DNA of 64,000 nt from contig CAZAOZ010000004.1 in NCBI GenBank assembly GCA_964486865.1, positions 50,662-114,661 of the forward strand, written 5' to 3'. Positions within the stretch are counted from its first letter, which is position 1, and every line of letters starts with the position of its first letter. Of the stretch, positions 24,925-32,980 are shown in pieces. Origin of the DNA: Ga0077527 sp964486865 (lineage in GTDB: Bacteria > Pseudomonadota > Gammaproteobacteria > Burkholderiales > SG8-41). The notes below the pieces were generated by a model. The model was not told where the DNA came from. It saw nothing but the letters and a program-made list of their open reading frames with translations, and did not search any database. The position numbers and the translations under genes were made by a program.

Positions 24925-24985
24925 CGATTGCTCATCGCCTGTAAGACCCGCCTACTACTTTGGGATCGTCAGCTTGGGCATTGGG
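24925..24985 (-). repeat. Duplicated C-terminal-tail DNA module, copy 2
   Basis: Partner of 22584-22644. It encodes QADDPKVVGGSYRR and the stop codon at the end of the mini-Bug gene, and continues into the first codons of a possible longer start of the downstream gene. Confidence 0.75.
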
Positions 24986-25561
24986 CCCTGCGTTGCCCGC
25001 AGGTTGACGCACAACCTGCGCTTGAACCGGTTGCCCGACCGACCCCGTGAGCCGGGCAAGACTCGCGCCGTCGCCCGGGTTCGGGCTGAACCCGAACTTG
25101 GTGTTGCTCAGCTTCATCATGCCGGCACTGAATCCGGGAGAATTCAGCGCAGCCAATAGCGCACGCTCCAAGTCCCTGACTATGCTTGCTGGAGTTCCCG
25201 GAGGAGCAAATACTCCCGCCCACCTCCAATTTGAAGTTTCACCGACAACGGCTGCCAATGGCACAAGACCGCCTACCTCAGGTGCAGGCTGACTGATTGC
25301 TGCAGTGACAATGATTATCTGACTGCCGTCCGCTCGTGCATTACCGAATCCCCGGACGGCAACGGCTCCAACTTCGCCAGGCACGTTGCTGATAACTACC
25401 GGTTTCCCGAGAATAGGGGCCAGCTCCGTCCCAAGGATTCTTGCGACGATGTCAGTCAGTCCTCCGGGCGGGAAAGGAACAGTCAATTGAACGGCCTGAG
25501 CAAAAGCAGTCGCGCTGGATACCAGCCAAAGCACGGCAATCAGATTGCGTAGCGTGTTCAT
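24932..25561 (-). CDS. Miniaturised Bug/TctC-like receptor with C-terminal tail module
   Basis: 209 residues against about 320 for the family. Signal peptide 1-22 (ending ATAFA). The N-lobe is recognisable (VQLTVPFPPGGLTDIVARIL, then GKPVVISNVPGEVGAVAV), as is the C-lobe (WAGVFAPPGTPASIVRDLER). The usual central part of some 110-130 residues, including the HVPYKG region and the GRIRALAV strand, is absent. Past the receptor homology is a linker (QVVRQPAGNAGPNA) and the tail QADDPKVVGGSYRR, shared with the zinc-ribbon protein at 22591. It may not bind carboxylates in the normal way. The stop overlaps a possible ATG of the next gene. Confidence 0.72.
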   Translation of the reverse strand: MNTLRNLIAVLWLVSSATAFAQAVQLTVPFPPGGLTDIVARILGTELAPILGKPVVISNVPGEVGAVAVRGFGNARADGSQIIIVTAAISQPAPEVGGLVPLAAVVGETSNWRWAGVFAPPGTPASIVRDLERALLAALNSPGFSAGMMKLSNTKFGFSPNPGDGASLARLTGSVGQPVQAQVVRQPAGNAGPNAQADDPKVVGGSYRR

Positions 25562-25608
25562 TTATATTCTTTCAAAGATGACATTAAGTGCGGTCATTAA
25601 AAGTATCG

Positions 25609-25827
25609 TTACTTTGGGTAATACCACCCTGTCTCTGAGTCGCCCGCCTGGAGGAAGCTGACTGCGCATGGGCCAAAGTAGACAATAGGCGGAAGGCAGT
25701 GGTCAATTGCCGCAACACACTGGCCGGGGTCACGCAAGGCTCCTCGTTGGTCCTGCGTTATTGGATCGGAATAATCCGGGCATCCAGCGGTCCAGGATGA
25801 AAAGCATTGCCGCGTCGTTTGATGCAC
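25609..25827 (-). other. Open frame overlapping and extending the gene at 25758 (frameshift or small gene)
   Basis: A 72-codon frame begins (GTG) 70 bases before the end of the gene at 25758-26981, in another frame. Its product has CFSSWTAGCPDYSDP, then GQCVAAIDHCLPPIVYFGPC. The density of cysteines, with spacings like those of its neighbours, suggests it is the natural C-terminus of the upstream protein joined by a frameshift, or a coupled small gene. It also fills what would otherwise be an empty gap of about 200 bases. Confidence 0.4.
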
Positions 25828-26981
25828 GCGCGATTGCCTGCCAGGGTGACACCGCCCTTCCGTATGACTTCAATCTGTTCAGTCCTGGCGTCACAGGCAA
25901 ATACGGATTTACGGGTTGTTATCAGGTTTCGATCAAAGAAATTAAACCGCGTCGATGGGTGTGTTCCCATAGGCTGGTCACGCGGTATTTTTCCCGTTCG
26001 CTGTATCGTGTCGCCGCCGTATAAATTCTCGCAGCCTTGCCGCGTATCCTGTATTGCTCCGGTCAGAACATTGCGCCCGCCCGAGACATAACAAAAATGG
26101 GTAGTAAGGTAGTTGGGACACGTATTCACCAGCACCACGGCCTTCTCAATTCGGGAGCGTGGCTCGCCTGCCGCCCATGTGCTGGTGTCGACGGACGGGT
26201 CATTGCCTGCAGGAACAACTTTCAGGCAATGCGCCATTGACCCGGTGACCTCGACCATGTCGCTGGATGGGCTCGCAGAAGCTGCGCCGGGGCCACCGCC
26301 ACTGCCGCCCGGGGAATTACCCGCCAGCGCCTCCAGCGCCAGTTGTCTTCGTTCGGCGGCAGTTTTGCCGCCTGCTGCCGCTGCAACTGCACCGCTCAGC
26401 AGGCCCAGCACTTGTGGCTCGGCTGCCGGCTGACGGACCGGCGCCCAGGTTGCGCCCATGCTCGCGAGCAGATCCTTGCCGTCGGTTTGCCGGCTCCAGT
26501 CGTCCATGGCCAGCAGAAAGGGCCTCGGCATGTCGAGAAATGGCATCTCGGTGCGCGGCTGCAGCGCCGAGCCGACGATTGCGGTGCGCCAGCCGATCAA
26601 CGCATCACCCTTGCGACCGACCTCGTACATCACGCCGCTGTTGCGCAGCCCGCGCTCGATATGGCCCTCGAAAAAAAACACCGGCTGCTGCTCGTAGTCA
26701 TAACCTGTTACCGCGCCCCGTCCCTGCATCCGCCCGCCGTGGCATGCGCCGCTCCAGGTGAGGCCGCGCACTGCGGCGGCCGAGAAGGACAGCGCGCAGC
26801 CGCTCTCGGTGAAGCTGACGTGGCGCCCGGAAATCTCGGGATCGGGCTGCGACTGGAACAGCAGCGGCGCGCCGCTGATCGCACGCTGGGAGGTGACCTG
26901 GACGGGTGACTGCGCATGGGCCACGGCAGGCAACAGGCAGCAGGCGGCGATCAGGCACCACAGCGCACGGATGAGTGTCAT
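25758..26981 (-). CDS. Exported protein with MORN-like N-part and Cys-rich C-terminal domain
   Basis: 407 residues, function unknown. Signal peptide 1-23 (ending AVAHA). Residues about 60-110 read CALSFSAAAVRGLTWSGACH then GGRMQGRGAVTGYD, resembling a MORN-type repeat. A Gly/Ala/Pro-rich linker follows. From about 255 comes a domain with HCLK, VNTCPNYLTTHFCYV, QGCENL, FACDA and ACIK, parallel to the C-terminus of the protein at 23307-24905. The C-terminal peptide GNAFHPGPLDARIIPIQ reads unlike the preceding domain, and an overlapping frame continues with more cysteines, so a frameshift near 25810-25830 is possible. Start 26981 follows GGGGAA. Confidence 0.7.
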   Translation of the reverse strand: MTLIRALWCLIAACCLLPAVAHAQSPVQVTSQRAISGAPLLFQSQPDPEISGRHVSFTESGCALSFSAAAVRGLTWSGACHGGRMQGRGAVTGYDYEQQPVFFFEGHIERGLRNSGVMYEVGRKGDALIGWRTAIVGSALQPRTEMPFLDMPRPFLLAMDDWSRQTDGKDLLASMGATWAPVRQPAAEPQVLGLLSGAVAAAAGGKTAAERRQLALEALAGNSPGGSGGGPGAASASPSSDMVEVTGSMAHCLKVVPAGNDPSVDTSTWAAGEPRSRIEKAVVLVNTCPNYLTTHFCYVSGGRNVLTGAIQDTRQGCENLYGGDTIQRTGKIPRDQPMGTHPSTRFNFFDRNLITTRKSVFACDARTEQIEVIRKGGVTLAGNRACIKRRGNAFHPGPLDARIIPIQ

Positions 26982-27091
26982 GCAATGTTCCCCGTTCAAT
27001 GTGTATCGAAATAACTGGCTCAACTTGGGACAGGTATACCGGCAAAAGAGCCCACCGCACTATCATGGTCTGAACTGGCCCCTGGTGTTGT

Positions 27092-29206
27092 CTACCACGC
27101 GACCCTTGGCGCGCAATCGGCACTGTTGGTCGCGATCTGCCTGCAGGCCCGCATGGTGCTGTCTTGCGACTGCTTCATCGAAGCATATCCACCATACTCC
27201 GGTTGCCCCCTGCATAACCGGTCAAGCAGCTTTAGTCGCTCGCTCATCATGTAGAGTCCGACCTGCATGCTGGGCACGGTGGAATTTGCGGCCCCAGTAC
27301 TTTTCCCGCGTTGGTTGATAACCGTGAAATCGGCCTCCTGCTGGGCAACAGCCGCCTTGCAGGTTCCGTCAGGCGGTCTTGCCGGTGCGCCGCCCCCTCC
27401 CGCAACCGATGTTTCCTGAAACAGTTGCCGAATTGCCGCTTCAGTCCTGGCCGCTGTGCCACCGTAACTCTGACCAGTGTCGCAATTGAAGGGGCCTCCA
27501 CTCCTCAGGCTCTCCGTTTGCCGGCAATACCCCTGCGTGCTGCGCAAACTGGCCGCCACTGCCTCCTTGGATGACTGATCATTGGCACAGGCGGGGTGCG
27601 TGTTGGCAACCCGCACGTAAATCTGCGCAGCCCAGACCTGATCCGAATAAATCTGCCCCAGCGGATACCGGAGATTGCTCCCCGCCGCATTCATCGGGTT
27701 GCCATCATTCACTGGTCCCACCAAGCTTTCCAGTATCTCGCGACAGCTTCTGCCACCGGCACTTGCCCCTCTGCCACCGGCGCCTGCACCAGTTGCGGCA
27801 GTGTTGGCCGATGCCACAGACGGGCCACGAGTCGCATTGCTGATTGCCCGTGACTTCTCCTGCTCCAGTGCACTGACCTCCTGCTCGCAACTGCTCTTGG
27901 CCTGGTCACAGCGATTGCTGCATTGCTGGACCTGTTCGCCGGCAGCACCGGAAGCTGAGGAACCTCTGGCCATGAATATCGAAAACACGCCCACCGCCGC
28001 AACGGCCATGCAACCCGTATTGCAGCTGCTGTCATTGGCGGCGCACTGCTCGCGCGCAGCGGCAATGCGCTGGTCGAAACTGTCCGTGATGCGCTCTGCG
28101 GGTGTCTGGTTTGCGATCCGTTCGGCCTCACGAGCCCTTTCCAGCCTTGCACTGGCTTCCTGCGCCTTCCGGTTTTTTTCCTCCTGCTCTCTGTCCGCCC
28201 GCGCCTGTGTGTCCGCGAGATTTTTATCCACCCAAGCACCGGCTTCCCGCTTGCTTTCCTCCTCCTTGCTGGTCGGCTTCTGTTCGGACGAGAAAGCCTT
28301 GCTGAACCAGTCGCTGACTTGACTGATGCCTTTCTCAACTTGACTGACGCCTTTCTCCAGCAGGCCCGCAATACCATCGGTGCCCCCGGCCGGTTCGGTT
28401 TTTTTCGATTTCGGTTCTTCGGGCGTATCCCAGAATTTCAGATAATCAGCCAGCGCGACTTTGGGCGTCTTGCCGGAACTCGGCAGCGTAGTCGGGCATG
28501 CCGGATACGGGGTGCTTGCCAGGCTCCGGTAGCCAGCAGCATCCGCGCCCAGCCCACCCCCATCAATCAGGCTCTGGAGGTTCCTGCGTAACTCTTCGTG
28601 CCCCTGTTTTGTTGAAAGACAGGCATTGATATTCCCGTCGGCGAGCGCACAGCGCTCCTTGGCGCGCACGGCATCGCGCATATTCGCCTCGTTGGTTGCG
28701 GCGTCGCACATGAGCAAGCCTTCTTTGGCCAGCCCCAGACCCGCATCCCACACAGTTGTGTCATAGACCTTTCCCTTCAGCCGCTCGACAATTTCATCAG
28801 CTTTCTCCTTGGCGCCCGGCTGTTTGGGACCGCCGGATAAATATTCCCCGCATTTGGTCCGGTCAAAATCAAACAGGCAACTGGAAATCCCGGACTGGGG
28901 CACACCGCTCTCGACCAGCGCGTTACTGACCCTGCTATCCGTCACTTCGGTGGCGCTGCCCCTGCCGCCCAATCCGAGTCTGGAAAGAAAGCTTTTCGCC
29001 TTGATGCAGGTATCCGCAATGCCAAAAACAAAACGGCAGCCGGCGTGAGCGGAACACAGACTTGCCTGAAAGCGCTGATCTTCCGTCATGTCGTTGTCGC
29101 AATTGGCGGGGTTGGCATGCGCCCCGGCACTGACCAGCAACGCAACGCATAAAGCCGCAACCCGCACCCGGTCCGACCGGGACGGAAAAAAGGAAATACT
29201 TGCCAT
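27092..29206 (-). CDS. Large exported Cys-rich coiled-coil protein, unknown
   Basis: 704 residues, no family recognised. Signal peptide (about 14-33, ending GAHA) follows a basic N-terminus. The N-part has clustered cysteines (NCDNDM, SLCSAHAGCRF, DTCIKA). Near 295-325 is a short repeat (LLEKGVSQVEKGISQVSDWF), then a Lys/Glu/Arg-rich coiled coil of about 90 residues. A hydrophobic stretch, GCMAVAAVGVFSIFMA, near 425 might be a membrane segment. Paired CXXXC motifs (CSNRCDQAKSSC) follow, then Gly/Ala linkers. The end reads LCRGQPEYGGY...RACRQ...DC. ATG 29206 has AGGA upstream; the 145 open codons before it lack coding character. Confidence 0.72.
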   Translation of the reverse strand: MASISFFPSRSDRVRVAALCVALLVSAGAHANPANCDNDMTEDQRFQASLCSAHAGCRFVFGIADTCIKAKSFLSRLGLGGRGSATEVTDSRVSNALVESGVPQSGISSCLFDFDRTKCGEYLSGGPKQPGAKEKADEIVERLKGKVYDTTVWDAGLGLAKEGLLMCDAATNEANMRDAVRAKERCALADGNINACLSTKQGHEELRRNLQSLIDGGGLGADAAGYRSLASTPYPACPTTLPSSGKTPKVALADYLKFWDTPEEPKSKKTEPAGGTDGIAGLLEKGVSQVEKGISQVSDWFSKAFSSEQKPTSKEEESKREAGAWVDKNLADTQARADREQEEKNRKAQEASARLERAREAERIANQTPAERITDSFDQRIAAAREQCAANDSSCNTGCMAVAAVGVFSIFMARGSSASGAAGEQVQQCSNRCDQAKSSCEQEVSALEQEKSRAISNATRGPSVASANTAATGAGAGGRGASAGGRSCREILESLVGPVNDGNPMNAAGSNLRYPLGQIYSDQVWAAQIYVRVANTHPACANDQSSKEAVAASLRSTQGYCRQTESLRSGGPFNCDTGQSYGGTAARTEAAIRQLFQETSVAGGGGAPARPPDGTCKAAVAQQEADFTVINQRGKSTGAANSTVPSMQVGLYMMSERLKLLDRLCRGQPEYGGYASMKQSQDSTMRACRQIATNSADCAPRVAW

Positions 29207-29634
29207 GTGAGATCCTGTATTCAGGGAAATACCCGGTTTGACCGCAAGAAAAGACCGTAACAACATCACCGCAGAGCGTTTTAGTGTTTTTACTCCTCGC
29301 GCAATCGCTGCGAACTGATTACCCGGCGCGCGGCCGGCCATAAAATAACAGAGAAACACGTCACGCTCCCCCGAAATAAATGCGACGCCATAAAAAATAA
29401 ATTCGCCTGTAGCCAGGCGGCCTGATATGCCGCAGTCACGCCTGCGCAGCGCCAGGAAGGCGCTGCCAGACTTGCTCTCCGGTCCCATGTGCGGCCGCAT
29501 CGCCGGCAAGAAATATCCATAAAAACAAATTGTTATACATAGCCTTTGCCCGTACCCGGCGTTGATCGAATACAGGCGCCGTGACTCCCGGCTGTAGGCC
29601 TGTTGCAATCTTCGCGCGTTAACATTCGCACGCC
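29207..29634. other. Divergent intergenic region of 428 bases
   Basis: It separates the Cys-rich gene block (-) from phoD-like (+), so it should hold both promoters. It is AT-richer in patches (CATAAAATAACAG; CATAAAAAATAAATTCG) and contains ATAAAAACAAATTGTTAT (29519-29536), a variant of the AT-rich repeat. I could not assign a confident -35/-10 pair and see no gene or stable RNA in it. Confidence 0.5.
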
Positions 29635-31191
29635 ATGCCAATCACCCGCCGCGATTTTTTGCTCCGCAGTGCAGCATTGTCCGCCGCACTGGCGCTGCCC
29701 GCGCCGCGCGTAATCGCACAGCCGCGCTTTGCACAAAACCCGTTTTCACTCGGCGTCGCTTCCGGTTATCCGCAGCCTGATTCCGTCGTGCTGTGGACGC
29801 GGTTGGCGCCCGATCCACTGCACGGCGGCGGCATGCCGCCTGCCGCCGTGAACGTGCGCTGGGAAATCGCCGCTGACGAACATTTTCAGAAAATTGTCGA
29901 TCGCGGCGCAGTTGCCGCCGTGCCGGCCTTTGCCCATGCGGTGCATGTCAACGCGCGCGGCCTGCAGCCGGCGCGCTGGTACTGGTACCGCTTCATGGCA
30001 GGTGATGCGGTGAGCCCCGTCGGCCATACGCGCGCAGCACCCGCCGCGGATGACCAGCACACCCCGCTCGCCTTCGCCCTTGCTTCATGCCAGCACTACG
30101 AGCACGGATTTTTTGCAGCCTATCGCGACATGGCGCAGCAGCCGCTGGATCTGGTCATCCATGTCGGCGATTACATCTATGAGGCGTCGTGGGGCCGCAA
30201 AGCGGATTTTGTGCGCCATGTCGGCGCGCCGGAACCGTACACGCTCAACGATTACCGCAACCGCTACGCCCTCTACAAAACCGATCCGCATCTGCAGGCC
30301 GCCCACGCCGCCTGCCCGTGGCTGGTGACCTGGGACGATCACGAAGTCGATAACGATTACGCCAACGACCGCTCGCAGGATCTGGACCCGGTCGATGCGT
30401 TCCTCGCGCGGCGCGCCGCGGCGTATCAGGCGTATTACGAACACATGCCGCTGCCGCCGGGCAGCTACGCCGGCGGGCCCCACATGAAAATCTACGGCAC
30501 GCACGCCATGGGCGCGCTGGCGAATATCCAGATGCTCGACATGCGCCAGTACCGCGACTACCAGGTGTGCCCGCGCAAGGGCCGCGGCGGCGGCAATCAG
30601 GTCAATGTCGCCGAATGTCCCGAGCTCACCCTGCCGGGCCGCTCATTGCTGGGCGCAACGCAGGAGCGCTGGCTGGAACAGGCGCTGACGAATTCCGCGG
30701 CACGCTGGAATGTGCTCGCGCAGACCACGCTGATGGCGCAGGCCGACCGCGAGCCGGGCACGGCACGGATTGTGTACACCGACGGCTGGGACGGCTATCC
30801 GCGCGCGCGGGAAAAACTGCTGGGCTTCATCGCGCAGCGCAAAATCCGCAATCCGGTCATCATCGGCGGCGACGTGCATTTCGCCTCGGCCAACGAACTG
30901 AAAGTGGATTTCGACCACGAAAAATCACCGGTGGTCGCCAGCGAATTCGTCACCACCTCGATCAGTTCCTTCGGCCCCGGCCAGGCGCGCATCGACGCAC
31001 TGCTGGCAGAGAATCCGCATGTCAGATTCGCCAACGGCGCGCGCCGCGGTTACGCGCGCTGCACGGTCACGCCGCAGCGCTGGGAAACGACCTTCCGCGC
31101 GGTATTCCATCCCGCGGATGAACATTCCCGGGTGTATGCACTGGCGAACTATGTGGTCGAGAACGGCCGCGCGGGGCCGCAGCGGGGGTAA
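29635..31191 (+). CDS. PhoD-family alkaline phosphatase
   Basis: 518 residues. A twin-arginine signal (ITRRDFLLRSAALSAALALP, then PAPRVIA) sends the folded enzyme to the periplasm. The N-terminal fibronectin-like PhoD_N domain (FSLGVASGYPQPDSVVLWTR) precedes the metallophosphatase core: ASCQHYEHGFFAAYRDMA, HVGDYIYE, VTWDDHEVDNDYANDR and IIGGDVHFASANE, which hold the metal ligands. PhoD enzymes hydrolyse phosphomono- and diesters with Ca/Fe and often supply phosphate. No Pho box is evident to me. It is divergent from the Cys-rich block. Confidence 0.93.
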   Translation: MPITRRDFLLRSAALSAALALPAPRVIAQPRFAQNPFSLGVASGYPQPDSVVLWTRLAPDPLHGGGMPPAAVNVRWEIAADEHFQKIVDRGAVAAVPAFAHAVHVNARGLQPARWYWYRFMAGDAVSPVGHTRAAPAADDQHTPLAFALASCQHYEHGFFAAYRDMAQQPLDLVIHVGDYIYEASWGRKADFVRHVGAPEPYTLNDYRNRYALYKTDPHLQAAHAACPWLVTWDDHEVDNDYANDRSQDLDPVDAFLARRAAAYQAYYEHMPLPPGSYAGGPHMKIYGTHAMGALANIQMLDMRQYRDYQVCPRKGRGGGNQVNVAECPELTLPGRSLLGATQERWLEQALTNSAARWNVLAQTTLMAQADREPGTARIVYTDGWDGYPRAREKLLGFIAQRKIRNPVIIGGDVHFASANELKVDFDHEKSPVVASEFVTTSISSFGPGQARIDALLAENPHVRFANGARRGYARCTVTPQRWETTFRAVFHPADEHSRVYALANYVVENGRAGPQRG

Positions 31192-31221
31192 TACGTATCT
31201 TGTTGTTAACCCAAACCTTCT

Positions 31222-31317
31222 AGCCACAGAGGACACAGAGTTCACAGAGAAAATCCCGGCAATATCAATGCACAAGGGACTCAACGACGCGAGGTGCCCT
31301 CTGCGCCCTCTGTGGCC
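31222..31317. repeat. CACAGAG-type long inverted repeat, copy 3
   Basis: The left arm (31222-31251, AGCCACAGAGGACACAGAGT...) faces a right arm GCCCTCTGCGCCCTCTGTGG ending at 31317. The right arm is more degenerate than in the other copies. It lies between phoD-like (+) and the convergent small gene at 31340. Confidence 0.8.
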
Positions 31318-31339
31318 GCCTTTGAAGTTAATTGATGTT

Positions 31340-31636
31340 TTACAGGCCGAGGATGCGCGCAATCTCGGCGGCATAGCGACTGATGGTCATGCCCTCATAG
31401 ACCGCCTCGTCCACGGTGGCGTCGAGCAGGCCGCGGATGTCGTGCAGGCTGTCGCTGACCCAGTGGTGGCGCTGCACGGGCGAGTTGAGCACGTTGCGCA
31501 GTGTCTGCACTTCATCGCGCAATCGCTGCACATCCTGCGAGTCGCCGCGCACCTTGGCGAGATCGCGCTCCAGCGCGTCGAGCAGTTGTGCGGCCTGTTC
31601 GAGATCGATGTCTTTCGACTTGTCTTGTGCGCTCAT
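31340..31636 (-). CDS. Small conserved-looking cytoplasmic protein, unknown
   Basis: 98 residues, acidic N-terminus (MSAQDKSKDIDLEQAAQLLD) and a predicted coiled coil (ALERDLAKVRGDSQDVQRLR, then DEVQTLRNVL), followed by a helical C-terminus with YEGMTISRYAAEIARILGL. No signal or membrane segment and no family I recognise. Start 31636 is chosen because upstream codons run into the CCCTCTCC palindrome and have no coding character. It may be transcribed with the downstream end of the Hsp15 unit, although a repeat separates them. Confidence 0.65.
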   Translation of the reverse strand: MSAQDKSKDIDLEQAAQLLDALERDLAKVRGDSQDVQRLRDEVQTLRNVLNSPVQRHHWVSDSLHDIRGLLDATVDEAVYEGMTISRYAAEIARILGL

Positions 31637-31691
31637 GGTGTTGCTCCTGCAAGACCGGTTTGAAACAAAGTGCGGAACAATGCGGCTGCCC

Positions 31692-31735
31692 CGCCCCCTC
31701 TCCCTGCCCTCTCCCCGCATGCGGGGAGAGGGGAG
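31692..31735. repeat. CCCTCTCC-type palindromic element, copy 3
   Basis: CCCTCTCCCCGC and GCGGGGAGAGGG form a perfect stem around an AT centre. It lies between the Hsp15 gene and the small gene at 31340, both on the minus strand, and probably forms a transcript hairpin. Confidence 0.8.
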
Positions 31736-31740
31736 TTTAT

Positions 31741-32115
31741 TTAATTCTCGCGCCAGCGTTCCAGTTGCCGCCGTTCGCGTTTGGTCGGGCGGCCGTGGCG
31801 ATCCTGCGCCGGATCGGCGGCGAACTTGCGCAACGCAGCCTGCTCTTCGCGCTTCACCCGGCTCGCTTCGTCCTCAATATACAGCGCGCGCGCCACGGTC
31901 GCCGAACCGCGCTTGTCCGACAATCCGGCAATACGGACGGCCCATTCATACGCGCCGATATGGATCACCAGTTCGTCGCCGATGCGCACTTCCTTCGCCG
32001 GCTTGACGCGCTCGCCGTGCAGTTTGACCTTGCCGCCTTCCACCGCCTGCTGTGCCGTCGAGCGTGTTTTGAAAAACCGCGCGGCCCACAGCCATTTGTC
32101 GATGCGGATGGACAC
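31741..32115 (-). CDS. hslR: Hsp15-like S4-domain RNA-binding protein
   Basis: 124 residues. The S4 domain is at the N-terminus (IRIDKWLWAARFFKTRSTAQ, then GGKVKLHGERVKPAKEVRIG DELVI), followed by a basic C-terminal tail (GRPTKRERRQLERW). Hsp15 recycles stalled 50S subunits that carry nascent chains. I choose GTG 32115 because MSIRIDKWLWAARFFKTRS is the family start; it lies five bases after the preceding stop, indicating co-transcription with the DUF4870 gene. Confidence 0.88.
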   Translation of the reverse strand: MSIRIDKWLWAARFFKTRSTAQQAVEGGKVKLHGERVKPAKEVRIGDELVIHIGAYEWAVRIAGLSDKRGSATVARALYIEDEASRVKREEQAALRKFAADPAQDRHGRPTKRERRQLERWREN

Positions 32116-32120
32116 TGTGC

Positions 32121-32534
32121 TCAGCCGGGCAACGGCATCGCCTTGCGCCCGGCCAGGGCAATCCAGCCGCGAACGATGCGGTAAATCACCCAGATGCCGA
32201 CCAGCAGCATCAGCGGCAGGCCGACCAGCGCGCCTATCACCGTAACGATCATCAGCCAGGCGATGACAAACCAGCCCACCGCCCACCAGAAGGTGCGGAT
32301 TTGCCACGAAAAATGCGAATCGAGAAAAGTGCCGCGCACCGAATCGCGTTTCACGTAATTGATGATCACCGCAATGATCGACGGCCAGCCGGTCAGGAAC
32401 GCGGTGACGATGAACGCGGCGCTGGTCAGCCCCGTCAGCGCGCTGAAGGCGTGCAGGCCATAGATGATGTGCGTCAGCGTGATCAGGTCTTCGGCGGGCA
32501 GCGGCGTCAGGGTTTTACCGTCGATGTCAGTCAT
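32121..32534 (-). CDS. DUF4870-family membrane protein
   Basis: 137 residues with three hydrophobic segments (about 30-50, 52-60 and two closely spaced between 85 and 120). TLTHIIYGLHAFSALTGLTS, HFSWQIRTFWWAVGWFVIAW and IWVIYRIVRGWIAL match the DUF4870 pattern. It is an inner-membrane protein of unknown role. It lies nine bases after the DUF2237 gene and five before hslR, suggesting one operon. Confidence 0.85.
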   Translation of the reverse strand: MTDIDGKTLTPLPAEDLITLTHIIYGLHAFSALTGLTSAAFIVTAFLTGWPSIIAVIINYVKRDSVRGTFLDSHFSWQIRTFWWAVGWFVIAWLMIVTVIGALVGLPLMLLVGIWVIYRIVRGWIALAGRKAMPLPG

Positions 32535-32543
32535 GCTTCCTCC

Positions 32544-32933
32544 TCAAGACAGGTCGATGGCGTGTTTCTTGAAATCCGCCAGCGACGCGAACTCCAGCGA
32601 TGCTTCATGGGTTGCGGCGAGCACCACCCGCGGCGCCTTGCCCTCGTCGAGCGCCTCGCGCCAGCGCGGCGCGCACAGGCACCAGCGGTCGCCCGGCTTG
32701 AGACCGGGAAAGCCGAACTCCGGCTGCGGCGTGGACAGGTCGTTGCCCTGTGCCTTGCTGTATTCGAGAAATTCCGCGGTCAGCACCACGCACACGGTAT
32801 GCACGCCGACATCCTCGGGACTGGTGTTGCAGCAGCCGTCGCGGAAAAAACCGGTCTTCGGCCGATCGCTGCAGGTCTGCAGCTTCTCGCCCAGCACATT
32901 GCGGGCATTTTCATGGGGATCAAATCGGCGCAT
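32544..32933 (-). CDS. DUF2237 family protein
   Basis: 129 residues matching DUF2237: NVLGEKLQTCSDRPKTGFFR DGCCNT at the N-terminus, DVGVHTVCVVLTAEFLEYSK, GDRWCLCAPRWREALDEGKA and ATHEASLEFASLADFKKHAI. The conserved Cys and His residues suggest metal or redox chemistry, but no function is established. It is cytoplasmic. A degraded heptamer repeat separates it from the B12/radical SAM gene downstream of it at 32981, which is on the same strand but transcribed toward it. Confidence 0.9.
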   Translation of the reverse strand: MRRFDPHENARNVLGEKLQTCSDRPKTGFFRDGCCNTSPEDVGVHTVCVVLTAEFLEYSKAQGNDLSTPQPEFGFPGLKPGDRWCLCAPRWREALDEGKAPRVVLAATHEASLEFASLADFKKHAIDLS

Positions 32934-32953
32934 GGCAGGTTTTTCGCTCCGCG

Positions 32954-32977
32954 TTCATCACTCAGCACTCATCACTG
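32954..32977. repeat. Short heptamer-repeat array (ACTCATC type)
   Basis: TCATCACTCAGCACTCATCACT: about three degenerate ACTCATC heptamers in the gap between the radical SAM and DUF2237 genes. Related to the arrays at 10083, 50958 and 55809. Confidence 0.6.
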
Positions 32978-32980
32978 GGT

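Noticed and set aside
21498..29206. Reading the Cys-rich block as a prophage or integrative element
   Set aside because: No integrase, transposase, tRNA end, capsid or conjugation gene is present, and I see no flanking direct repeats. Transfer is possible but unsupported.
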